DNA from: Staphylotrichum longicolle | Taxonomy: Eukaryota; Ascomycota; Sordariomycetes; Sordariales; Chaetomiaceae | NCBI GenBank assembly: GCA_019096155.1 | Contig: JAHCVI010000002.1 | Span: 1,488,001-1,552,000 of the forward strand | DNA length: 64,000 nucleotides | Direction of reading: 5' to 3' | Shown: in pieces, positions 1 to 10,084 of the stretch | How positions within the stretch are numbered: the stretch's first letter is position 1 | Layout of the letters: every line of letters begins with the position of its first letter | The notes under the pieces: generated by a model | What the model was told of the DNA's origin: nothing | Databases searched by the model: none | The model's input: only the letters and a program-made list of their open reading frames with translations | Position numbers and translations under genes: made by a program

Positions 1-3000
1 GTAGGTTTGGGGCATACTCACTTGGTCGACGAGAATCGTAATGAAGTTGGCGAAAGCAAGACAGGAGAGTCCTTTGGCTGACGCTGTCCGCTCTGGTGCA
101 CCACAGCTGCAATTGCTGGTTTTGTCTCTCCGACATTTCATGAACGAGAAGTCAACTGAAGCTGACGGTACGTACCCTCGAGGTACCTTACCTTTCGATT
201 CCCTGTGCTGATGGATGGATGGCAGATCTCAGTCTCCACCAACAGGGCCCAGCCATGTGAACTCGGCACGCCAAGGCCTGACTTGCCGCAGAGCCCGCCA
301 AACTCACATCCCAGCGATTCAGCTGCGGGTGAAGCCTGGAACTATTTCTGTCCAGTGGGAATGGGGATGTCCTTTGTACGGAGTACCAAGTAGTGGCTTT
401 TTTTCGGCATGTCCAAACGCATCCGCTGGCTTCAGCCTCCAATTCAATGCACGACCACCGCCTTGCAGTACGACGGCAATGCACGATCCGGTCTTTGCCA
501 GCCCTCGAGCTGCCCTGGACAAGGTCTCTTGCTGCCTTTGCTTCTGAGGTCCTGCCGGTGCCGCCACAATTTGTGTCAGCCGGGACCTCATTCCGCCTGC
601 TTCGCTGGTTGCACCATCAGACAAGCGCAATGTGCAAGGACCTGACATCACGATGAGCAACGGTGCATCTTTTCTGTTTGGCCACTTTAGATTCAGAGAG
701 GCAACGGCGGCTACGACCTTGTCTCTCCGGTAGGGGTCGACGCCGTATCGAATGCTGTGCTGCGACAAGTGTGCGGTTATTCTTTCATCACAGGGCCGGG
801 GGGCTCCGCATGTCAGGCCGAGGTCCTTGACGAGTCATGATGGTTGTGGTGAGTTTGCATCGTGGGCTCTTCGTATGGGAAAAGTTCTCACAACTCATCA
901 CTGATGAAGGCTCCTGCTTGCTCCCCTGCAGCAGATGAGCCCCCGGATTAAGCTTGGCAGCGGATGACCAGGGAATGCGAGTTACCCGCCAAGCCCTTCC
1001 CAAACGGGGCGCACAATGAGCGCGAATTCCGTGGAAGCCGTCGAAGGGATGGGGAACGAAACAGCCCTGTGCATGAGCACCGGCATGGGTCTCTGGGGTC
1101 CCATGTGATGACAGGATGCAAACGGGAAGAGGCAATTGGCCGTTCGGTGACGGTTCTGCCCAGTGGTTGGCCACCACCACAACTGGCTTGGCATGGCATG
1201 GCTGGCGTGGTTCCAGGACCGAGAGGGGCTTCACGTTGGAGCGGAACCTCATCACCTCGCTGTCTGGGCGTGGGCGGCCCCATTTGCTTTCCCACCAACC
1301 CGGCCGGCCCCTGTTCTCGGGATCCACAGTCCGATGGGTGGACGTGGGAGGGCGAGTGGCGGTTGAACTCCGGCTGTTCGACGCAGATGTTTTTGGAGGG
1401 CCGTCGATCTGCCCACCTGGCCAACGCAGCCAGATTATCGACGGGAAATTGACGAGCTAAACCTTCCTGGCCCACACACGATGGGAGCTCGATGACCGCC
1501 ACCGGAGAAAGCCGCAACACTGCAACGACGACGACGACGACGACGACGAAGGCCCTGTTCTTGCCAATCTCGACAGTGCACGGGTGTGCCTACACCCAGC
1601 TGTGCAGCACAGGCACGGGGCACACGGTTCCCAAACCCGAACATCGTGGACCGGCTCTGCCAAGTCTTTGGCTTCCTGATGGTTCTTGTGTGGACGCATG
1701 TACCTCTATTGAGCAGGAGAGAGAGTGGGATGTGGATCAGGCACGTCCACTCCCTGTCCCCTTGCGTGACGGTGGAGCGGGATCAGAGCGAAAACGACCG
1801 AGGAGCGACTTCGATGCGTTGTGGGAAGCACCGTTACATGCATGTGGGACTTGCAAGTCAGAAAAGCCGCTTGGAAGTTGGGTGAGACAATGCTCGCGTA
1901 ACACCCTGGTCAAAGATGGGCGCGGTTGGAACAGGCTGGGCTGTCCATCATTTTTTTTTTCCTTTTTATTTCTGGGGCTCGTCAGCTCGGCGGGCCGAAG
2001 CTGCAACATGCTCTTGCTCGCAGCGGCCGGCCCCAGGCCCGTGCCCAGACCAGGGGCAACGTCGTGCAAGGTTGTTGATTCCCAGGCTGCAATTCCCGAC
2101 CAGCCAGCGAAAGTTGGTAACAGGGCGCCCGGTGTTGAGCCGTCGGGTACGGAAGAGGCCTGCCCACTCATCAATCAGCTCATCGCCCACACTAGCCCCA
2201 GCAAAAACTGGGGCCTTTTGGAGAGACGTTCATTAACCTCTCGAGTCTCGAGGAACCTCTCCTGCAGGATGCGGGGACAAGAAGAAAGGCGCTTTGCATG
2301 CCATCCGCGTTTGGTGTCAGGCGCGGGTCGTACGTCACCCCAGCAGAACGGCCAGTGGTCCGCTTTCTCGCTCGCGCCCCGTTCAATTTGCTCATCAGCA
2401 TCCACAATCTCTGTCAATCTGCACACGCGCCCTCGCGCCGTGGCACAAATGGAGCATGCCGATAGCACCAAGGCGACTGCTGGGCTTGTCCATGCCTCCG
2501 TTCCCATTGTCGGATGCATCAGGGTCGTTCCATCAGCTCATTACACCGAGATGGTCGAGCCGTGTCGATCCGGCAATGCCTGGTTCCCCTCAGTTGCGCA
2601 CACGCCTCACACAAAACACCGCTGTCCGGTGGCACGCGCCTGGTGATTCTCTCAGTGTGCTGCTTCTGGGTGCCCCGACGAAAGCACGGCGCCTCACCAT
2701 CTCTCCTTGCACCGGTGGGCGACAGACCTCTTGGGGGAAGCACAGTTCAGGCTGGCGTCCACGGGGCCTCTGCCCCACTGTTCTCAAGTTTGCGGCGGCA
2801 TGGGGCTCACCTGCTGAACCCCACAGGCTAAAACTTCACGCCTACCGCCTGTGCGACGGGGACCACACCGATGGGGCGGAGACACACGAGACACAAGAAA
2901 TCTCGCCTTCCTTTCCTTGGCTGCCAGGCCGCCCGTCTGGCTTCGTGCCGGTCTCTCTGGTCAGATCGAGCGAGCCGTCCTTCCCCGACCAGTCAATTTT

Positions 3001-3490
3001 TTATGCAAGGTGGGTGCCGCAGACCAGTAGCTCTGACAGGTTTGTTGACCCTCGGCTCGTTATCACACCCACTAAACGTCCCCGCTGGCACTACCGTATG
3101 TACCCCAAGTATTCACCGCTTGTCCGCCGGAGGTGCAACAGGAACAGGGCTGGGCACTCGACGCACAGTTTGGGATTCATTGACCCTCCCGGCGGGTTAC
3201 TTTCGGCCATACCCCCCCATCTCGGCGGTTGGCTGAGCGCTCTGCGTCCCCGCCCTCAGCATTGGAACCTCCACCGCGGGGCTAGCTTCCGGACGGTTGA
3301 TCACGAGCCGTCAGTTGCCCCTTTTTCTCGCCGCTCATTCACAGCAAGCAGGCATCTTCTCCTCCCCTGCCACACCTGCCCGATTTCGAGCCTTGCCTCT
3401 GGGCGTGTTGACTCGCCCAAGGGCCCGAGATTGGCATCTTCCACGTCATCACGAGGGCACCGGCAGACACCCAATGCTGGAGCCCAGAGC
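1..3490. other. Gene-free flank, no supported gene
   Basis: I see no gene I can support here. Several long open frames exist on both strands, but they have no recognisable domain, unnatural composition (Ser/Pro/Arg-rich) and no consistent splice structure, as expected by chance in GC-rich DNA. The stretch contains an (ACG)n microsatellite near 1525-1549 and a T-rich run near 1950-1966. The 3' end of the kinase gene starts at 3491. Confidence 0.5.
1525..1549. repeat. (ACG)n microsatellite
   Basis: About eight uninterrupted ACG triplets. It lies in a region without a supported gene, so it is probably a simple non-coding repeat. Confidence 0.85.
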
Positions 3491-5051
3491 CTAGATCACA
3501 GCAGGCTGGGGGATTAGCCCTGCAAATCCCTCCCGTTGGACCTTCCTCGTAGCCAGCTCCGCGGCAAACGCCAACATTTCACGGCTCCAGGCGTCAGCAT
3601 GCAACCTGTGGTACAAAACTCCCGCAATGAAGGTGTCACCCGCGCCGATGGTGCTGAAACCATACAAAACACCGGTTAGCACAGCCATCTGTTCTGGGGC
3701 CTCGGCAGCTGCGTGCGGACACCCGACGACAACCTGAACGGGGCCGCAAGTGCCAGAAGGCGGCTGCTGCAGCAGGCCCAACAGGCCCCAGCCGCCCCGC
3801 CACCGGGCCCGACTCTCCGCAATCTGTTGCACTTGCTCACCTGCAGCAACGACAACCAAGACGAGAGGGGAAATGGACGACCACTTACTCAACCACTGAG
3901 ATGTCTCGGGACGGGGTTGCAGAATGGTGCATGTACTCGCCACTGGGGAGTGAGAGCGCCCCAGCACCTTGTTCTCCCCACGTGCACAGCATCAGGGAAC
4001 TACCAACAGGACACGCTCAGCTTCGGGGGGCGTCTCGAACGGGCTGCAGCAGCATGCCTCAAAGGGCGGGACAGACTCACGCAGTCGACGATGCCGTCTC
4101 GGCTCTCAAACACGCCTCGGCACTCGTGTACCCCCGGCTCTGGTTGGGTGGTTTAGCTGCAACACTCGGTGACTCGTTTATGCAACCAAGAATATCAAGG
4201 CTGGTGGCATGGGATCAATGGAAGACGTACTTCAGCCCAGCTTCGCGAGTAAAAGACCACGTCGGCCTCTGCTGCAAGCTCGACCAGTCCTTCCCGATGC
4301 GGCTTTTCGACCTCGACACTGACGGTGCAGCCCGGCAGGGCTTGGCGGAGGTAGCGGATGCATCGGAGCGTTGTCTCTGGGATTCGGCCCTTGGACAGAG
4401 TCAATCATGACACCGCCCGAGACACTTGAGCCAACTTTCTTGTGACCTGGCGCACCTCGAAATGCCACCAACACTCACCACCTCCATACTCGGTGAAGGC
4501 ATCGGCAATCTTTTCAAACTCGCCGACTGTCATCTCGGGGAGGTCGTTGAAGTTGACGATGGTCCGGCTCCCCGTTTCGGCGCTGCGGATGATGTAGCTG
4601 CTCGCCGCCGCGTCGTGGCCGGGCCGGTAGAGGCAGTGGCTGAAGTCGATGTCGACAGCGCTGTCGCCAAAGGAGGACAGAACCTCGGCCGTGGCAGCCG
4701 CCTGGGCATCGGGGAGGCACGACACCAGGTGCAGCTTGGTCGGCGACTGATCGTGCGGCCCGGCCGAGACGAGTTGTGCGAGCACCTCGAGCGAGTTGGG
4801 GCAGTTGCCCCCGCGGCGGACTTGGACTCGCGTCGCGCGCAGTTTAGAGTCTTCCTCGGGAAAGCGAGGGACGCTGTGCATGTGTCGATCGTGTGAGACG
4901 GTGGTGGTAAAATTGCCAGCTAAGGTAGTCTTCCCGACTGCGAAGACAGACTTCCGGCGCGTCTACGACGAGGGGCCACTCACGTCAGGATCGTGTCGAG
5001 GTAGCACGCGCCCACGAGGATGAGGTGCTTCATTCTCTTGAGTTCGTCCAT
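3491..5051 (-). CDS. pfkB-family sugar kinase, ketohexokinase-like
   Basis: Predicted ATP-dependent sugar kinase of the ribokinase/pfkB fold, closest in pattern to ketohexokinase (fructose to fructose 1-phosphate), cytosolic. Six exons join in frame: 5051-4984, 4873-4456, 4389-4231, 4139-4081, 3999-3889, 3653-3491. Introns are 110, 66, 91, 81 and 235 nt, with GT donors and AG acceptors. The spliced product is 325 aa from this ATG, or 319 aa from the ATG at 5033, the usual family length. It opens with the pfkB strand LILVGACYLDTIL, followed by VPRFPEEDSKLR and RGGNCPNSLEVL as in ketohexokinases. It continues with WWHFEGR and CTWGEQGAGAL and ends with the catalytic anion-hole motif DTIGAGDTF (Asp base near residue 278). 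Orientation is divergent from the NAD kinase gene, with an 822 bp shared upstream region. Substrate is inferred from motif resemblance; another sugar or nucleoside is possible. Confidence 0.85.
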
Positions 5052-5873
5052 CCTGAATCCTTTCTGCGGAAACTGGGCTCTCTCGTTGTATGGCGTGGCC
5101 CTTAGGTCCACGACGGTAGGTTCCTCGCGAGGCTGCATCCTTGTCAGCATGGAAGCAGGCAACCTGGCGTGCAAGGAGACAGGTGTGCAGGCTTTGAGAG
5201 CTGAGTGGTCCATCACAGGATTCTTCATCTTGGGGACCCAGTCAAGGTAGGAGCTGAGTGTCAGGGGTATTTCCCGATTTCAGGAATCAGAAGCGCTGTC
5301 GAGCAGGGCATGGTTGTGACTGGCTGCAGGTCACCTACACCTCTCTGTGTGTGGACAAGTAACAAAGCCAGGCCAGTTCTGGCCTCGAGAGCAGAAGGAG
5401 TATTTTGTCCTCGACCGTCGAGCGAGAGAACAAAGAAGCTGGGACCCGAGCCAGCCTGAACCTGAGCCTAGGCCGTTCAAGAGATCGTAGCTGTGTAAGA
5501 TACCTCCCCGTGATGGTAAGGACGGGAATTGGAAGGTAAGAAACGCGGGGCAGATCTCCAATCGGAGCTACCCCGCTATGACGCAGGGCAGCGCGACTGC
5601 CAAGGTATGTCACTGGAGGTGAACGTCGTCACCAACAGCTTCCCCGCCTCCAACACGCGATCAGGGTGCCTGCCATTCGTTACCTGAACGCAACAACACC
5701 ACTTCAGGCAGTCATGAGTCAGCCCACGATCGGGCCCGCCATCGCCAGAAGAGCAACCATCGGCTGGGGAATTGGATGACCAGCACTTCCACCATCGGAT
5801 AACTCTGTCAACTCTCTCGAGACTCCGTCTCTCAAGCACCAAAACAAAGAGCAGAAGAGGTCGAGCAGCAACA
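5052..5873. other. Divergent intergenic region, sugar kinase / NAD kinase
   Basis: About 820 bp between two divergently transcribed starts, so it holds both promoters and 5' leaders. The kinase frame stays open upstream to 5228, so an earlier start for that gene cannot be excluded. I see no separate gene and no clear TATA box. Confidence 0.5.
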
Positions 5874-7991
5874 ATGGCCGACACAAACTCGCCAAAGCGG
5901 GTTGCCTTTGAGGAGCCACACTCGTCGGCCAGTGACGAGGATCGCAACCCTGTCGAGGTCGTCTTTGACGATGCCAACCCCTACCGCCGCAAGAGCTCCC
6001 TCGTCGCCAGCGAGGCGGTGCCCCCTCACCTGCGCCGCGCACCACCACCACCCCATCAGAAGACAGAATGTCTGGTTCACCAGTTTCTAGCCAGCCAGAG
6101 GAAGTCGAAATCCACCGGCCCATCCCGCACCCGTCACCAGGACCAGGACCATGACCAGGATCATGACCATGGGCAGGATCATCATGAGCATCACGAACAT
6201 CGCGGCCACCACGAGCACCACGAGCACCACGAGCACCACAATGTCACCCGCGTCCACCACCACCAGAACATCGGAACCGCAAGCTGCGAGGCCGAGGACA
6301 TCTCGTCTGAGGCCGGGATGGACCGCCCCCTGGATCCCAAAGGCGGGAGCAGCAGCGGCGACGACAAGAGCAACGAAAACAGCCCGGCCGCCCAACCAAA
6401 ACCCAAACAAGACGGCGACAAGCACAGTCACAGTAATCATCACAGCCACAGCCACAGCCCCAGAGAAGATGAAGAACATGTGCGCCCCAGCGCCATCGTC
6501 CTCCGCGACTCCCACAGCGCCAGCGAGGACGAATCCACCAGCGAGACCGATCCAAACGGCGACGGCGTCACCCACAGCGGCGGCGGCCACTGTGGCCAAG
6601 TGGACGAGAAAGAATGGCGCCGCTCGATATGTGGCGGCGGCGGCGGCGGCGGCGCGGACGGAGTCTCGCACAGCCCCTCCCAGCTCGATCGCCGCTCGGC
6701 CTCCGAGGACGCTCCCAACAGCCGGCTGCTGACCAAGAAGCAGCTGAGCGAGATGGCCTGGGGCGTGCGCGAGCTGAGCAGGAGGCTGGGCAGCATGCGG
6801 CTCAAGTTCCGCGTCAAGACCATCTTTGTGCTGACCAAGATCTACGACGCCGAGCTGATCGTCAAGACGAGAGAGCTGTGCGCCTGGTTGCTGGATCGGG
6901 AGCGGGATGTGAGGTATACCGTGTATGTGGACCGGGAGTTGAAAGATAATAGGCGGTTTGATGTGGCGGGGTTGATTGAGGGGGTGAGGAAAGATTATGT
7001 CAAGTCTGGCGAGGTCAGCGAGGAGGCGAGTTGGGATGTGGCGAAGAGACTGAGATACTGGGACGAGGCTATGTGCAGGGCGCGGCCGCACACATTCGAC
7101 TTTGTCATTACTCTCGGTGGGGACGGGACGGTGCTGTATGCTAGCTGGTTGTTCCAGCGCATCGTGCCGCCCGTGCTGAGCTTTGCGCTGGGAAGTCTGG
7201 GCTTCTTGACAAAGTTTGACTTTGAGGACCATGCCAAAACGCTTACCAGCGCGTTCAACGAGGGGGTTACAGTCAGCCTGAGGCTGCGGTTCGAGGCGAC
7301 GGTCATGCGCAGCCAGAAGACGAAGAGCAGCGTGAAGTGGAATGGTCTCAACGGGGATGACGAAGAGCTACCGCGGGATCTGGTCGAGGAGCTGATAGGG
7401 GAAGAGAAGGACGATGAGCACACCCACCATCCCGAGGGGACATATGAGGTACTGAACGAAGTGGTCGTGGACCGCGGCCCGAATCCAAGTAAGCCCTGCC
7501 TGCCCCTGCTTGAAGAGACCCCCAGGCCCTAACACCGCATGCTAGCCATGTCCAACATTGAAATCTTCGGCGACGACGAGCACTTCACCTCCGTCTCCGC
7601 CGACGGGATCTGCGTCGGCACGCCCACCGGCTCAACCGCCTACAACCTTGCCGCCGGGGGCTCTCTGTGCCACCCGGAGAACCCCGTCATGCTGGTGACG
7701 GCCATCTGCGCGCACACCCTCTCGTTCCGCCCCGTCATCCTGCCCGACACCATTGTGCTGCGCATCGGCGTGCCCTACGACGCGCGCGCCAGCTCGTGGG
7801 CCAGCTTCGACGGGCGCGAGCGCATCGAGCTGCGGCCAGGCGACTACGTCACCGTCAGCGCCAGCAGGTACCCCTTTGCCTGCGTCCAGCCGCAGGGCAG
7901 GAGGAGCGAGGACTGGATCAATAGCATCAGCGCCAAGTTGGGGTGGAACACGAGACAGCGGCAGAAGAGCTTCAAGAAGTGGGAGAAGTAG
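5874..7991 (+). CDS. NAD(+) kinase with His-rich N-terminal extension
   Basis: ATP-NAD kinase making NADP(+) from NAD(+), probably cytosolic. Exon 1 is 5874-7488 and exon 2 is 7546-7991. The 57-nt intron (GTAAGC...CTAG) joins to give GPNPTMSNIEIFGDDE, the expected family sequence. The product is 686 aa up to the first stop. Family signatures are the nucleotide motif LGGDGTVLYASWLFQ (GGDG near residues 415-418), GSLGFLTKF, and the NAD-binding block GICVGTPTGSTAYNLAAGG. The N-terminal 300 residues or so are non-catalytic, acidic and low-complexity. They contain a run of Asp/Gln/Glu/His repeats at about residues 87-122 with more than a dozen His. The start chosen is the ATG after CAACA at 5874, with no earlier in-frame candidate that adds recognisable sequence. 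The stop TAG at 7989 is followed by 59 further open codons (separate entry). Confidence 0.9.
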
Positions 7992-8171
7992 GACTCTTCT
8001 GTGAACCGAGAAGCTGCGGAAGCGTATCGCCAGGCCGTGACGGGGTTGGTACGGACGATGACTCCCCCGACTGACGACTCGGAGGAGTCGGAAGAGCCTG
8101 AGCTGCCTGAAGAGCTGATGCTGCTGACACGGCTGTTGTACCTGATGGGGGCCCGAGGTGAGAACTTGTGA
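7992..8171 (+). other. Possible coding extension downstream of the NAD kinase stop
   Basis: Directly after the TAG at 7989-7991 the same frame stays open for 59 codons to TGA at 8169-8171. The translation looks protein-like: VNREAAEAYRQAVTGLVRTM, then PPTDDSEESEEPELPEE, then LMLLTRLLYLMGARGE. Codon choice matches the gene. No GT-AG pair removes the TAG and keeps the frame. It could be a readthrough extension, a tail lost by a recent nonsense change, or a chance open frame. The end GENL is not a peroxisomal targeting signal. Confidence 0.45.
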
Positions 8172-8786
8172 ATCTGGATAGTCGGTCTGTTGGCGACTTT
8201 GGGCACTTTGTAACCTGTAGAACTCGTGTACAAGTATCGACTAGAACGTGGAGGACATCGAAACTGCATCTGCTTCTCCATCGCAACCCTCGCATCGTGA
8301 AGAGTGTGTCGTGTGTTATTTACATCAAGATACCCAGCCTTTGTGACTCTGTAGGACTTGTTTCCTTCCGCTTCTTTGCAAAACCTCTCATCGTCTCATC
8401 CCCTCCTTTTTCTTGTCCGTTCCCATTTCATCACTGGCCAAGTGAGAGAGACCGCTCTGAATGGCAATTGGTATTTGCGAAAAAACACACACCCTTCTCT
8501 TGACCAGCACAAGACGCACCATATCTGCATACTTTTCTGTCTTTTTTCTTTTACTTGTTCTCTTTCTGTTGCCGACACCAACCTGAGACCCCCTAAAACT
8601 CCAGAATGTCCAATTGCAACCCAACCGCGCGCACCGGCAGACCCAGACAAAAAAAAAAAAAAACAGAAAACCAAAAAGCCAAAAGCCGAAAGCCGGCAAA
8701 CAACACAAAAAGCAGGTCTAACTCAACAGAACACCACACACCAACAAACAGCCCCCGTGTCTTTGCCCGGGCTGAAGTGTGACCAA
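8172..8786. other. Convergent intergenic region
   Basis: About 600 bp between the 3' ends of NAD kinase (+) and the Kex2-site protein (-). It is A- and T-rich in places (A14 run near 8650) and probably holds the two 3' UTRs. No gene seen. Confidence 0.5.
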
Positions 8787-10084
8787 CTACTCGTCGTCCT
8801 CCTCGTCGTCGTCGAGCGACTCGACAAAGGTCATGGTAACGCCCCGTCGCCGTCGACGTTGAGGTTGACCGCGTCAAAGGCGCTGACGTCGCGCTTCGAG
8901 ACGGGGATGTCGACCGTGGCGGGGCCGGGAGCGGGCGCGGCGCGGGGCGCGGGCGGCGACGGCGGCGGCGGCAACGGCTTCGGGGTGGAGGCGGATTGGA
9001 GGGCTGGGAAAGGGGGATTGGTTTAGTCTTCTTTTTTTTTTTCTTTTTTTTCCTTCTTCTTCTCGTTTTTTGACAGGGGGTTGGGGGGGTCTTGGGCTGG
9101 GTCGAGGGGGTGGTGGTGGCTTACAGGCGGGGACGCCGCGGCGGATGTACATGGTCGTCACCTTGGCCCGGCGCCGGGGGGCGGTGGCTTCGCTGAGGTC
9201 GCGCTTCTCGGCGCGGCCGGCTCCGGCTCCGGCTCCGGCTCCTGCTGCTGTTTACCCAAGTTAGTTTCGGGTCCTGCTGCGAAAGGCTTGATCCTGTGGT
9301 CCTTGGGGAGTGTGGCAGAGAGTAATGAGGCCTGAGAGTGAAGAGAGAAGGTTGGCTGTTTCATCGATGACCATGGACACTCGTCGTCTGGACACTCGTC
9401 GTCAGATGACATACCAGTGGGGGTATGGTGCTCGACAATGATGCCGACGCCGGAGCCCTCCGCGCCCGTGCCGAGCTGGACCTTGGGGCCCTTGGTCAGG
9501 GCGGCCTCGGCGAAGGTGAGGGCCCGATCAAAGCCGGCAATGTCTCGCTTGCCCAGCTTCTCGGTCTCAGCGCCATCGACGCGAGGTGCGATGGCCTTCC
9601 CCAGCCCCTGGAGACCGGCTATTTGCTGAGCCTATGGATGGGGTGTTAGTCGATTGTGTTTTTTTGTTTCGAAGCCCGATAACACGACTGACCTGCTCGG
9701 CGAGGGCCGGGTCGGCGACGGCTGCGTTCTCGACGGTGCTGGGCACGGGCACGGGCGCGGGGGCGGTAGAGGCAGCGGCGGCTGCCACATTAGCGACGGC
9801 CGCTGCGTTGCCGGCACCGGCGCCTGCGTTGGCAGCGCCTGCGGCAGCGTTAACCGCAGCGCCTTCGAGCGCAGTGATCAAATTCGACACGTCCTGCCTA
9901 CCTCCAAAGCTGATTTCACCATCACCTGTTGGCCTTGTAAGCACTCTGGGTCTGTGAAAGGAGCCAGACGGGCGGAGGGTGGGAACGTACCAACAACCAG
10001 GGCTGGGGAGTAGGCTCCGAGGTTGATGTTGAGGGGCAACGCCGCAGCCAGGCCGGCAAAGGCGACAATGGCGTATCTGACCAT
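8787..10084 (-). CDS. Secreted protein with repeated Kex2-type (KR-D) sites; apparent frameshift near the C-terminus
   Basis: Five exons join in frame: 10084-9991, 9925-9693, 9631-9415, 9241-9125, 9003-8831 (introns 65, 61, 173, 121 nt). As read, the product is 277 aa and ends at TGA 8833-8831. The N-terminus MVRYAIVAFAGLAAALP is a clear signal peptide. The middle is Ala-rich. Three dibasic sites share one pattern, GKRDIAGFD, EKRDLSEAT and SKRDVSAFD. Each is followed 20-40 residues later by a strand-like segment (VGIIVEHH, VTTMYIRRG, and VTMTFVES if the frame is corrected). Adding one G in the G4 run (plus-strand 8842-8845) replaces the abrupt end by VTMTFVESLDDDEEDDE, ending at TAG 8789-8787, which I take as the natural end. 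The layout suggests a Kex2-processed secreted repeat protein; function unknown. I do not recognise a named family. Confidence 0.65.

Noticed and set aside
1492..3517. Two overlapping long plus-strand open frames (384 and 407 codons)
   Set aside because: No domain, unnatural composition, homopolymer-coded stretches such as Thr8 and Phe/Ser runs, and no splice-consistent structure. Expected by chance in GC-rich DNA.
6087..7232. 381-codon minus-strand frame opposite NAD kinase
   Set aside because: Antisense shadow: its Val/Ala/Leu-rich sequence mirrors the codon bias and His repeats of the real gene.
7988..8033. Intron removing the NAD kinase TAG
   Set aside because: The 46-nt GT-AG candidate shifts the frame, and no other AG downstream restores the coding-like frame.
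8166..8171. Peroxisomal isoform of NAD kinase by readthrough
   Set aside because: The extension ends GENL, which is not a PTS1 tripeptide.
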